From the NCBI RefSeq assembly GCF_000744705.1, contig NZ_JQML01000001.1, forward strand, positions 6,768,017 to 6,832,016: 64,000 nt of DNA, given 5' to 3'. This document shows, one piece after another, positions 53,795-62,300 of this stretch. The translations under genes were made by a program, and so were the position numbers. The stretch's first letter is position 1. Each line of letters begins with the position of its first letter. The DNA comes from Streptacidiphilus albus JL83. GTDB taxonomy: Bacteria; Actinomycetota; Actinomycetes; Streptomycetales; Streptomycetaceae. The notes below the pieces were generated by a model, which ran no database searches, had not been told where the DNA came from, and was given only the letters and a program-made list of their open reading frames with translations.

Positions 53795-53975
53795 CGTGTT
53801 TTCAGCAGGTCTGCGGGATCTCACCGAGCATGGGTCTGTAATGTCTGATTTGTCCGCTCAATTCTTTCTCACCGAGCTGAGCCCGGCCCGTGCGGCGGCC
53901 GACCCGACTCCAGTCGGTGTGCAGCATCGGGCGGCCTTCGAAGCCACGGACACAAGCAGGGGAGTACGTGCGCGG

Positions 53976-55531
53976 ATGACCACCGTCGACAATGAGGAAC
54001 TGCCGCGCGCGGGGCTGATGCCCACCACCACCGGGCACGGACTGCTCGCCCTCACCCGTCCGGCCGTCCAGTCCCCGCCCCCCGCCGCAGCCCCCGCCCT
54101 GCCGCCCGTCCGCGCAGCGGCGGCCGCCCGGCCAGGACCGGCGGCGGCGTCCCGGCCGCCCTGCTGCTGGTCGACGGGTTGGCCGTGCTGGCCGCCGTCG
54201 CCATGGCCGCCGTCGGGGCGGGCGACCCGCTCGCCACCCTCTGGGCGGCCTGCGGCCTGTTCCCGCTGCTGGTCCTGCTCAACTCGGCGGGCGGCCTCTA
54301 CCGGCTCCGGCTCAGCCCCTCGGTCCTGGACGAGTTCCCGGCACTCTGCGGCCGGGCCGCCGTCGCCGCCGCCTTCGCGCTCACCCTGGACCGCTGCCTG
54401 CACGGGCTGTGGCCCTCCGCGGTCCCCGAGGACGGCCGCCGGATGCTGCTGCTGCTCGGCTGCCAGTTGGGCCTGGACGTGCTCGGGCGCGGCGCCGTCT
54501 ACACGGTGGTCCGCCGGCGCCGGCGGCTCAGCCCCCGGCCGGTACTGATCGCCGGCGCCGGACCGATCGGCCGGCAGATCGGGGCGGCGCTGCTGGCCCA
54601 CCCCGAGTACGGGCTGCGGCCGGTCGGCGTCATCGACTCCCGCACCACGGCCGGGACGGCGGAGGAGCAGCAGTCCGCCGCGCCCCAGGTGCCGATCCTC
54701 GGCGGCCCCGAGATGCTCGACCTGGAGATCGCCGGCCAGGACGTCACCGACGTCATCGTCACCTCCGGCGGCAGCGACGACGCCACCGCCGGGGAGACCG
54801 TCCGCACCGCCACCCGGCGCGGCTGCGAGGTCTGGTTCGTGCCCGGCGTCCCGGAGTTCGGGGCCTTCGAGTACGGCAACCGCCGGGCCGCCGCCGGGGA
54901 CCACCTCTGGGGCTTCCCCTGCCTGCGGCTCAGCCCCTCGGCCATGGACCGCCCCACCTGGATCGCCAAGCGCTCGGTCGACGCCGCGCTCGCCGCCGCC
55001 GGCCTGCTGCTGGTCTCGCCGCTGCTGCTGGGCTGCGCCCTCGCGGTCAGGATCGACGGCGGCGCCGGGGTCATCTTCCGCCAGGAGCGGGTCGGCCTGG
55101 ACGGCCGCAGCTTCACCGTCCTCAAGTTCCGCACCATGCGGCCCGCCGACGAGCACGAGGCGGCGACCCGCTGGAACATCTCCCAGGACCACCGGCTCGG
55201 CGCCACCGGCCGGTTCCTCCGCCGGACCTCGCTGGACGAGCTGCCGCAGCTGTGGAACGTGCTCCGCGGCGAGATGAGCCTGGTCGGGCCGCGGCCCGAG
55301 CGGCCCTACTTCGTGGCCCGGTTCGCCCAGTCCTACCCCCAGTACCGGGACCGGCACCGGGTACCCGTCGGCATCACCGGCTTCGCCCAGGTCCACGGGC
55401 TGCGCGGGGACACCTCGATCGAGGACCGGACCCGCTTCGACAACTACTACATCGAGAGCTGGAGCCTCTGGCAGGACGTCAAGATCCTGCTGCGGACCGC
55501 AGCCTCGGTCCTCCGCCCCGGTGGGAGCTGA
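53976..55531 (+). CDS. Polyprenyl-phosphate sugar phosphotransferase (priming glycosyltransferase), frame break near N-terminus
   Basis: The main frame to TGA 55531 encodes N-terminal membrane helices, a Rossmann-like middle (PVLIAGAGPIGRQIGAALLA) and the WbaP/WcaJ-type catalytic domain: IAKRSVDAALAAAGLLLVSP, VIFRQERVGLDGRSF, VLKFRTMRPADE, SLDELPQLWNVLRGEMSLVG and GPRPERPYF. It transfers a sugar-1-phosphate to undecaprenyl phosphate. In that frame the first start is only a TTG at 54179, inside the first helix. A natural start (ATG 53976, GGGGAG upstream; 53841 also possible) is in another frame, so a -1 type break lies at about 54078-54160, near a C6 run. Joined length is about 518 residues. 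Confidence 0.82.
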
Positions 55532-55535
55532 CCCG

Positions 55536-56834
55536 GTGACCCTGCTGAGCATTCCCCTCCCGCGCCGCGCGGTCCGCGAGGTCCGGCGGCCCGACCGGCT
55601 GCCCGCCCTGCTCGCCGCCGCCACCGTGCTGCTGGTCTGCCTGCCCACCGGCGGCGACAGGGACGTCACCGCCGCCGTCCACGTCACCCCGGCCGACGTG
55701 GCCTCGGTCGCGCTGGTGGGGCTGTGCGCGCTGCGCGCCCGGACGGCCAGGCTGCCGGCCGCCGCGGTGGTGCTCTTCGGCGGCGTGCTGCTGGCCGTCG
55801 CCGTCGCCACCGTGGCCTCGCAGGACCCCGCGGTGAGCCTCTCCGGCTTCGTCCGCTTCGTCCAGGTCTTCGTGCTGGTCCCGCTCGCCGTGCTGCTGGC
55901 CCTGCGCGAACGCCGGGACCTGCGGCTGCTGCTCGGGGCGCTGGTCGTCGCCGCCGTGATCGAGGGCGCGGTCGGCGTCGAGCAGTTCGCCACCGGTACC
56001 GGGGCCTCCTACGCCGGCGGCAGCGCCCGCGCGGTCGGGACCTTCGGCGCCCAGGACATCATGGCGATGTCCGCCGTGGTCAGCTACGGACTCGTGGCCG
56101 CCCTCGGACTGGCGCTCCAGGCCCGCGCCGAGCGGCGCACCTGCGAGGCCGTCGCCCTCGGCCTGACCGCCGCGCTGCTGCTGGCGCCGCTGGCGCTCTC
56201 CTTCAGCCGGGGCAGCTGGATCGCCACCGGCTGCGCCGTCGCCGTGGCGCTGGTGCTCACCGACGCCCGGCTGGCGCTGCGCACCGCCGTGCTGGCGCTG
56301 GCTGCCGCCGTGGTCCTGGTCGGCGGCTTCGGCCTGGGCGGGGACAGCGTCGCGACCAGGCTCGGCTCCATCGCCACGGTGGCGGGCTCCGCCCCCGACC
56401 ACTCGGTCAGCGACCGCTACGACCTCTGGGCGACCGCCGCCGCCATCTGGCGGCAGCACCCGGCGACCGGCGTCGGGCCCAAGGAGTTCCCGCAGTTCCG
56501 GGACGCCCACGCGCCGCTCCGGCTCTCCTCCGGCAGCGACACCGCCGGCGCCGGCGCCGCCTTCAGCCGCGAGCCGCTGCTCTCCCCGCACAACATGTAC
56601 CTGCTGGTCCTCAGCGAGCAGGGGCTGATCGGCCTCACCGCCTTCGCCGCCCTGCTGTTCGGCCTGCTCACCGCCGCCGGACGGCGCGCGGCGGCCGGGC
56701 GCGGCGGCCTGGAGGCGGCCCTGCTCGGCCTGCTGGTCTGGCAGTGCGTCGACTTCCTCTACGCGGACATCGGCGGGCCGACCACCGTCCTGGTCTCCTT
56801 CGTCCTCGGGTCGGCCGCCCGGAGCCTGGCGTGA
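55536..56834 (+). CDS. O-antigen ligase/polymerase-like membrane protein (Wzy)
   Basis: From GTG 55536 (GGGAG about 9 bp upstream) the product is 432 residues with about 11 membrane helices. Features of Wzy/WaaL proteins are LSFSRGSWIATGCA, RYDLWATAAAIWRQHPATGV and the periplasmic loop ending LLSPHNMYLLVLSEQGLIGL (the conserved PHN/E...G segment). It should polymerise lipid-linked repeat units at the outer face of the membrane. It starts 4 bp after the priming transferase and overlaps the flippase gene by 4 bp. Confidence 0.87.
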   Translation: MTLLSIPLPRRAVREVRRPDRLPALLAAATVLLVCLPTGGDRDVTAAVHVTPADVASVALVGLCALRARTARLPAAAVVLFGGVLLAVAVATVASQDPAVSLSGFVRFVQVFVLVPLAVLLALRERRDLRLLLGALVVAAVIEGAVGVEQFATGTGASYAGGSARAVGTFGAQDIMAMSAVVSYGLVAALGLALQARAERRTCEAVALGLTAALLLAPLALSFSRGSWIATGCAVAVALVLTDARLALRTAVLALAAAVVLVGGFGLGGDSVATRLGSIATVAGSAPDHSVSDRYDLWATAAAIWRQHPATGVGPKEFPQFRDAHAPLRLSSGSDTAGAGAAFSREPLLSPHNMYLLVLSEQGLIGLTAFAALLFGLLTAAGRRAAAGRGGLEAALLGLLVWQCVDFLYADIGGPTTVLVSFVLGSAARSLA

Positions 56835-58453
56835 CGCTCACGGCACCACGGCCCACCGAGACGCCGCGCCCGGCGCGCTCCTTCCTGGCCCGGGCCTTCG
56901 GCATCACCGCGCTGCTCAGCGCCGGCGGCTCACTGCTCGGCCTGGTCCGCGACCTGCTGCTGGCCCGCTTCTACGGCGCGGACCAGGGCACCGACGCCTT
57001 CCTGGTCTCCTGGACCGTCCCGGAGACCGCCGCGCCGCTGCTGATCGAGGACGCGATGGCGTTCCTGATGGTCCCCGCGTTCAGCCAGGCACTGGCCGCC
57101 GACGCCGGCCGCGACCCGCAGCGCCAGGAGCCGGACCCGGTCCGGGCCCTGGTGGCGGCGACCCTGCCGCCGCTGGCGCTGCTGCTCGCGGTGCTCTCCG
57201 CCGCCACCGCGCTCGGTGCCCCGCTGCTGGTGGAGCTGCTCGCGCCCGGCCTGCCCGACGCCTCGCTGGCCGTGGTCTGCACCCGGCTGACCGCGCTCAC
57301 CATCCTGCCCTTCGGCCTGACCGGCTACCTCAGCGCCGGACTCCGCGCCCACCACCGGTTCACCGGGCCCGGCGCCGTCTACATCGTCTACAACAGCGGC
57401 ATCCTGCTGGTGATGCTGCTGCTGCACGCCAGCCTCGGGGTCACCGCCGCCGCCGCCGGGGTGGCGTTCGGCAGCACCCTGATGACCGCCCTGCTGCTGC
57501 CGCTGTTCTCGCGCCACTGCAGTCGGCTGACCAGCCGTCAGGGCAGGCCGGCGCTGACCGCGCTGGGCTTCAGCCCGCTCGCGCTGCTGCCGGTCGCGCT
57601 GTTCACCCTGACCCGGCAGGCACAGGTCTTCGTCGAGCGCTACCTGGCCTCCTCGCTGGCCCCCGGCACCATCTCGCACCTCAACTACGCCGAGAAGATC
57701 GCCCAGATGGCGATGACCCTCGGGCTGATGGTCTGCACCGTCACCTTCCCGCTGGTCGCCCGGGCGCTCGCGGCCGGGGACACCGCCACCGCCCGCCGCC
57801 GGGTCGAACAGGACCTGGAACTGGTCGGCGCGGTCGTCCTGGCCGGGACCGCGATCCTCATCGCCTGCGCCCCGGACATCGTTCGACTGCTGTTCCAGCG
57901 CGGTGAGTTCACCGCCGCCGACACCGCCGCGACGGCCGCCGCGATGCGGGTCTACAGCCTGGGGCTGCTCGGCCAGGCCATGGTCGGGACGCTGATCCGG
58001 CCGTACTTCTCGGTCCGGCCGGCGGTCACCCGCGGCCGGGCCGGCTCGGCCGGGTCCGAGCGCAGCGACTGGTACCCGATCGCCTCGATGGCCCTCGGCC
58101 TGCTGGTCACCGCCGTGGTCGGCGCGGCGACGGCGCACCGCTTCGGCGCGCTCGGGCTGGCGGCGGCCAACGCCGCCGGGATCAGCCTCACCGCGGCCCT
58201 GCTGCTCCGCGCGCTCCGCGCCCGGGGCGTCCCGGTCCGGGTCCACACCGTGCTGTTCGCGCAGACCAGGCTGCTGACCGCAGCCGTCGCCGCGACCGCG
58301 GCGGCGGCCCTCGCGGCGGCCGTGGCCGGTTCCGAGCCGCTGCCGGCCGTCCTGCTGGGGGCGCCGGCCGGACTCGTCGCCTTCGCGGCCGTCCTGGCAA
58401 TGCTGAAAGTCCGGCCCTGGCGGCCGGCGGTCGACGGAGAGGCCGGCCCATGA
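56831..58453 (+). CDS. MurJ/MviN-like lipid-linked oligosaccharide flippase
   Basis: The GTG at 56831 overlaps the preceding stop (GTGA). The 540-residue protein has about 14 hydrophobic helices and MurJ-type sequences: LLGLVRDLLLARFYGADQGT near the N-terminus, YIVYNSGILLVMLLLHASLG and DIVRLLFQRGEFTAADTAAT, the last highly typical of MviN proteins. Given its place between polymerase and deacetylase it probably exports the exopolysaccharide unit rather than lipid II. It overlaps the next gene by 4 bp (ATGA). Confidence 0.9.
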   Translation: MTLTAPRPTETPRPARSFLARAFGITALLSAGGSLLGLVRDLLLARFYGADQGTDAFLVSWTVPETAAPLLIEDAMAFLMVPAFSQALAADAGRDPQRQEPDPVRALVAATLPPLALLLAVLSAATALGAPLLVELLAPGLPDASLAVVCTRLTALTILPFGLTGYLSAGLRAHHRFTGPGAVYIVYNSGILLVMLLLHASLGVTAAAAGVAFGSTLMTALLLPLFSRHCSRLTSRQGRPALTALGFSPLALLPVALFTLTRQAQVFVERYLASSLAPGTISHLNYAEKIAQMAMTLGLMVCTVTFPLVARALAAGDTATARRRVEQDLELVGAVVLAGTAILIACAPDIVRLLFQRGEFTAADTAATAAAMRVYSLGLLGQAMVGTLIRPYFSVRPAVTRGRAGSAGSERSDWYPIASMALGLLVTAVVGAATAHRFGALGLAAANAAGISLTAALLLRALRARGVPVRVHTVLFAQTRLLTAAVAATAAAALAAAVAGSEPLPAVLLGAPAGLVAFAAVLAMLKVRPWRPAVDGEAGP

Positions 58454-59235
58454 GCGCGGAACAGCTCCATCTGGAACAGCACGGGCAGCGCTTCGCGCCC
58501 GACGTCCTGTCGCACCCCACGCCCTGGACGCTGATGTACCACTCGGTGGACTCCGACCGGGAGGACCCCTACCAGCTGACGGTCAGTCCGCAGCGCTTCG
58601 CCCGGCAGATGTCCTGGCTGCACGAGCAGGGCCTGCGCGGCGTCGGCGTGACCGAACTGCTGCGCGCCCACGCCCGGGGCCGGTCCGCCGGGCTGGTCGG
58701 CCTGACCTTCGACGACGGCTACGCCGACTTCCCCGAGCAGGTGCTGCCGGTGCTGGAGCTCCACGGCTTCACCGCCACCGCCTACGTGGTGGCCGGCCGC
58801 CTGGGCGGACACAACAGCTGGGACGCCGAGGCCCCGCGCAAGCAGCTGATGACGGCCGACCAGATCCGCCGGCTGGACCGGTGCGGCGTCGAGATCGGCT
58901 CGCACGGCCTCAACCACCGCCCGCTCCAGGGGCTCTGCCGACGCGAGCTGCTGCAGGAGACGCTGCGCAGCCGCGAGGTGCTGGAGTCGCTGATCGGCCG
59001 CCCGGTCACCGGCTTCTGCTACCCCTACGGCGCGCTGGACGCCCAGGCGGCGGAGGCGGTGCGGGAGAGCGGCTACACCCACGGCGCGGCCATCGAGCAC
59101 AGCGCCCTCACCGGCCGCTGGGCCCTGCCCCGCTGCTACGTCGGCGAGCGCGACGGCGGCTGGCGGCTCCGCGCCAAGCGGGTCCGGCACCTGGCGCGCG
59201 GACTGCGCCGCAGCCACCGGCGGGGCACCGCGTGA
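58450..59235 (+). CDS. Polysaccharide deacetylase (NodB/CE4 fold)
   Basis: The 261-residue protein carries TLMYHSVDSDREDPYQLTV, LTFDDGYADFPEQVLPVLEL (catalytic and metal Asp), IGSHGLNHRPL (metal His pair) and FCYPYGALD. It is the third paralogue of this family in the window and most like 7847-8710. ATG 58450 overlaps the flippase stop and its own stop overlaps the next GTG, so it is in the middle of a coupled operon. No signal peptide, suggesting cytoplasmic action on lipid-linked sugars. Confidence 0.92.
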   Translation: MSAEQLHLEQHGQRFAPDVLSHPTPWTLMYHSVDSDREDPYQLTVSPQRFARQMSWLHEQGLRGVGVTELLRAHARGRSAGLVGLTFDDGYADFPEQVLPVLELHGFTATAYVVAGRLGGHNSWDAEAPRKQLMTADQIRRLDRCGVEIGSHGLNHRPLQGLCRRELLQETLRSREVLESLIGRPVTGFCYPYGALDAQAAEAVRESGYTHGAAIEHSALTGRWALPRCYVGERDGGWRLRAKRVRHLARGLRRSHRRGTA

Positions 59236-60386
59236 AGGTCCTCCACATCATCACCGGCCTGGACGCCGGCGGCGCGGAGCAGCAGCTCCGGCTGCTGCTC
59301 CGGCACCTGCCGCCGGAGTACGACTGCGACGTGGTAGCGCTGACCAATCCGGGCGCGGTCGCGGCCGGGCTGCGCGCCGACGGGGTGCGGGTGGCGGAGC
59401 TGGGGATGCGCGGCAACCGCGACCTGGCCGCACTGCCGGCCCTGGTGCGACTGATCCGCCGGGGCCGCTACGACCTGGTCCACTGCCACCTCTACCGGGC
59501 CTGTGTCTACGGCCGGATCGCCGCCAGGCTGGCCGGGGTGCGGGCGGTGGTCGCCACCGAGCACTCGCTGCTCGACGACGTGATCGAGGGCCGTCCGATC
59601 ACCCCGGGCATCCGGGCGCTGTACCTGGCGACCGAGCGGCTGGGGCGCTGCACGGTCGCGGTCTCGCAGGCGGTGGCCGACCGGCTCGTCGACTGGGGCG
59701 TCCCGGCGCACCGGGTACGGGTGATCCCGAACGGCGTCGAGGTGCGGCGCTACCAGCAGCCCGCGCCGGTCCGCGCCGCGACCCGGCAGGCGGTCCGGGC
59801 CGAACTGGGCCTGCCGCAGGACGCCTTCGTGGTCGGCGGGGTCGGTCGGCTGGTGCCCGGAAAGCGGTTCGACGTGCTGATCGACGCGCTCGGGCAGATG
59901 GGCCCGGCCTGGCTGCTGCTGGTCGGCGACGGCAGCGCCCGGGCCGAACTGGAGTGGCAGGCCCGCGCGGCCGGGCTGGCCGACCGGGTCGTCCTCACCG
60001 GCGAACGGGCCGACGTCCCGGAACTGCTCACCGCGATGGACGTGCTGGCCGCGCCCTCCACCGGGGAGACCTTCGGCCTCTCGCTGCTGGAAGCGCTGGC
60101 CGCCGGGCTGCCGGTGCGCTGGTCCTCGGGCCCGGCGCTGGCCGAACTGCCTGCCGGGGCCGCCCCCGGCGCCCGGCTGACCATCGCCCAGCCCGGCTAC
60201 TACGCGGCCGAGTTGGAGGCGCTGCGGACCGGCCGGTCCGCCGCCCGGGTCCTGGCCCAGCCGGAGGCGGTCCGGCACTACGACACCGCCCGGCTGGCCC
60301 TCGGGGTCGCCGAGCTCTACCGGCAGACCGGCCGACGGCCGGTCCCACCCCTGTCCGCTCCGGAGGAGAACCATGCTCGACGCTGA
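59232..60386 (+). CDS. Family-4 glycosyltransferase
   Basis: GTG 59232 overlaps the deacetylase stop (GTGA). The 384-residue GT-B protein shows VKVLHIITGLDAGGAEQQLR, YDLVHCHLYRACVYGRIAAR, VVATEHSLLDDV, VIPNGVEVRRY and the donor-site segment APSTGETFGLSLLEALAAGL (E-x7-E motif). It most resembles Wzy-cluster glycosyltransferases. Its last 14 bases overlap the next gene. The acceptor is presumably the undecaprenyl-linked intermediate. Confidence 0.93.
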   Translation: MKVLHIITGLDAGGAEQQLRLLLRHLPPEYDCDVVALTNPGAVAAGLRADGVRVAELGMRGNRDLAALPALVRLIRRGRYDLVHCHLYRACVYGRIAARLAGVRAVVATEHSLLDDVIEGRPITPGIRALYLATERLGRCTVAVSQAVADRLVDWGVPAHRVRVIPNGVEVRRYQQPAPVRAATRQAVRAELGLPQDAFVVGGVGRLVPGKRFDVLIDALGQMGPAWLLLVGDGSARAELEWQARAAGLADRVVLTGERADVPELLTAMDVLAAPSTGETFGLSLLEALAAGLPVRWSSGPALAELPAGAAPGARLTIAQPGYYAAELEALRTGRSAARVLAQPEAVRHYDTARLALGVAELYRQTGRRPVPPLSAPEENHARR

Positions 60387-61140
60387 CCGCCCCACGACCG
60401 CCGCCGGTCACGACGCCGCCGGTCGGCGGAGCCGGCTGCTCCGCCGCTGGTGGCCGCTGCTGGCGGCGGTCCCGCTGGGAACCCTCGGCGGCGCCGGTTA
60501 CGCACTGGTGGCCCCGGCCGCCTACCAGGCCAACGCCTATGTGATGGTGGTCCCGCAGGGCGGGGCCGACAGTACGGCGGCGGTCAACTTCGCCCAGGCC
60601 TACGGCCGGATCATCGCCCAGCCGGAGGTGCTCCAGTCCGCCTCGGCCGACACCGGGGTCCCGGTGACCGCCCTGGCGGCCCGGATCGAGGCGCTGACCT
60701 CGCCGGACGCCCCCATGATCCAGATCAGCGGCACCGCCCCCGGGGCCCGACTGTCCGCCCGCGAGGCCAATGCGGTCGCCCGCTCCCTGGTCGACTTCGG
60801 CAATGCGACCACCAGGCAGACCGGCGTGAAGCTGCTCTCCTTCGCCGCCGCCGCGACCCCGGACGCCCCCAGCACCCCGACCCGGTCCCTGGACGTCGCC
60901 GTGGGCGGCGCGGCGGGCGTACTGATCGGCGGGCTCGGCCTGCTGGTCCGCCGCCGTGACCTCGGCGGCGGGACGTCCCTGCAGGGCGCCCGGCCCGCGC
61001 CCGGGCCCACGCCCGCCACCGAGCCCGCCGCCGAGGCCACCGAGCCCGCCGCCGAGCCGGCTGCCGGGCCGGCCGTCGGCGCCGACCTGCCGCAGCCGCG
61101 TCCGTTGGCCGGGCGGGACGAGGCCAAGGCCGGCCGATGA
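60373..61140 (+). CDS. Wzz-like chain-length/co-polymerase membrane protein
   Basis: The 255-residue protein has two membrane helices, WWPLLAAVPLGTLGGAGYAL (about residues 27-46) and VAVGGAAGVLIGGLGLLV (about 176-193), flanking an extracellular region with YQANAYVMVVPQG and the NAVARSLVDFGN helix, the polysaccharide co-polymerase pattern. The cytoplasmic tail is P/A/E-rich; no BY-kinase domain follows, so it lacks the Wzc-type kinase. It overlaps the glycosyltransferase by 14 bp and the next gene by 4 bp. Confidence 0.82.
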   Translation: MLDADRPTTAAGHDAAGRRSRLLRRWWPLLAAVPLGTLGGAGYALVAPAAYQANAYVMVVPQGGADSTAAVNFAQAYGRIIAQPEVLQSASADTGVPVTALAARIEALTSPDAPMIQISGTAPGARLSAREANAVARSLVDFGNATTRQTGVKLLSFAAAATPDAPSTPTRSLDVAVGGAAGVLIGGLGLLVRRRDLGGGTSLQGARPAPGPTPATEPAAEATEPAAEPAAGPAVGADLPQPRPLAGRDEAKAGR

Positions 61141-62300
61141 CGTCCGCGCCGAGCCCTGCCGCTCCGCTGCGGACCGCTCCGTGCTGGGAGGCCGAGGTCC
61201 TCCGTGACCCCGCCGCCTTCGACGGACTCGCGGGGGAGTGGGACGACCTGCTCGACCGCTGTGCCCCGGCCACTCCCTTCCAGAGCCACGCCTGGCTCTC
61301 CTCCTGGTGGCAGTCGTACGGCCGGCCCGGTCGGCTGCGGCTGGTGACGGTGCGTCGGGACGGCCGGTTGGTCGCCGTCGCGCCGCTGATGCTCCGGCAC
61401 CGGCTGCTGCCGGTGCTGGTGCCGGTCGGGGCCGGGCTGACCGACTTCCTCGACGTGCTGGTCGACGACCGGCACGCGGACGAGGCCGCCGCCTTCCTGG
61501 CCCGGGCGCTGGACCGGGAACTGGGCCTGGCCCGCCCCTGGTCCGTGCTCGACCTGCGCGAACTGCGCCAGGACGCCGCCGCCGTCCGGCTCGCCGACCA
61601 CTGGCGCGGCGCGGCGCGGACCCTGCCCGACTCGGTCTGCCAGCACCTGCCCGGCGTTCCGGTGGAGGAACTGCTCACCCGGCTGCCGGGACGGACCGCC
61701 CAGCGCACCCGGGTCAAACTGCGGAAGCTCGCCGCCGCCGGGGTCGAGACCCGGCTGGTGCCCTCGGCCGAGGTCCCCGGGGCGATCGGCGAGCTGATGG
61801 TGCTGCACGAGCTGCAGTGGCGCGGGCGCGGGGCCACCCCCGAGCACCTGCGCGAACGCTTCGCCCAGCACCTGAGCCGGGCGGCCGGACGGATGTCGCT
61901 GGCCGACCGGGCCGGTGTCCGCGAGTACCGGCTGGACGGCCGGCTGATCGCCAGCGACCTGACCCTGCAGGGCCCGGACCTGGCGGCGATCTACTTCTAC
62001 GGGGTGCACCCGGACGTCCGGGAGCAGCTCGACATCGCCGGGATGCTCTTCCGCGAGAGCCTGGCGCACGCGGCCGGGACCGGTCGCGGCGAGCTCAGCC
62101 TGCTGCGCGGGGACGAGCCCTACAAGCAGCGCTGGCGGCCCGAGCAGGCCCGCAACCAGCGGCTGCTGCTCGGCGGCGGCCCGGCCGTCGCCCTGTACGC
62201 GGGCGCGGCCCGGCTGCGCCGGTCGGTGCTCCGCCGACTGCGGACCAGCGCGCCCTGGCTGGTCTCCGTCCGCGCCCGGCTGCGCACGCTCCGCGCCTGA
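61137..62300 (+). CDS. GNAT/FemAB-type acyltransferase (BioF2-like)
   Basis: The 387-residue protein starts at ATG 61137 overlapping the previous stop (ATGA). Features are WLSSWWQSYGRPGRLRLVTV near the N-terminus, RVKLRKLAAAGVETRLVPSA in the middle and a C-terminal acetyltransferase fold with YFYGVHPDVREQLDIAGMLF and [20 protein letters not shown], the pattern of CelD/BioF2 acyltransferases in polysaccharide clusters. It probably acylates sugars or their amino groups, complementing the deacetylase. A convergent gene apparently overlaps its last 181 bp. Confidence 0.85.
   Translation: MTSAPSPAAPLRTAPCWEAEVLRDPAAFDGLAGEWDDLLDRCAPATPFQSHAWLSSWWQSYGRPGRLRLVTVRRDGRLVAVAPLMLRHRLLPVLVPVGAGLTDFLDVLVDDRHADEAAAFLARALDRELGLARPWSVLDLRELRQDAAAVRLADHWRGAARTLPDSVCQHLPGVPVEELLTRLPGRTAQRTRVKLRKLAAAGVETRLVPSAEVPGAIGELMVLHELQWRGRGATPEHLRERFAQHLSRAAGRMSLADRAGVREYRLDGRLIASDLTLQGPDLAAIYFYGVHPDVREQLDIAGMLFRESLAHAAGTGRGELSLLRGDEPYKQRWRPEQARNQRLLLGGGPAVALYAGAARLRRSVLRRLRTSAPWLVSVRARLRTLRA

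Noticed and set aside
54179-54181. TTG as the true start of the priming glycosyltransferase
   Set aside because: It falls within the first membrane helix and has no ribosome-binding site; the ATG at 53976 in the other frame gives a natural N-terminus if one frame break is allowed.
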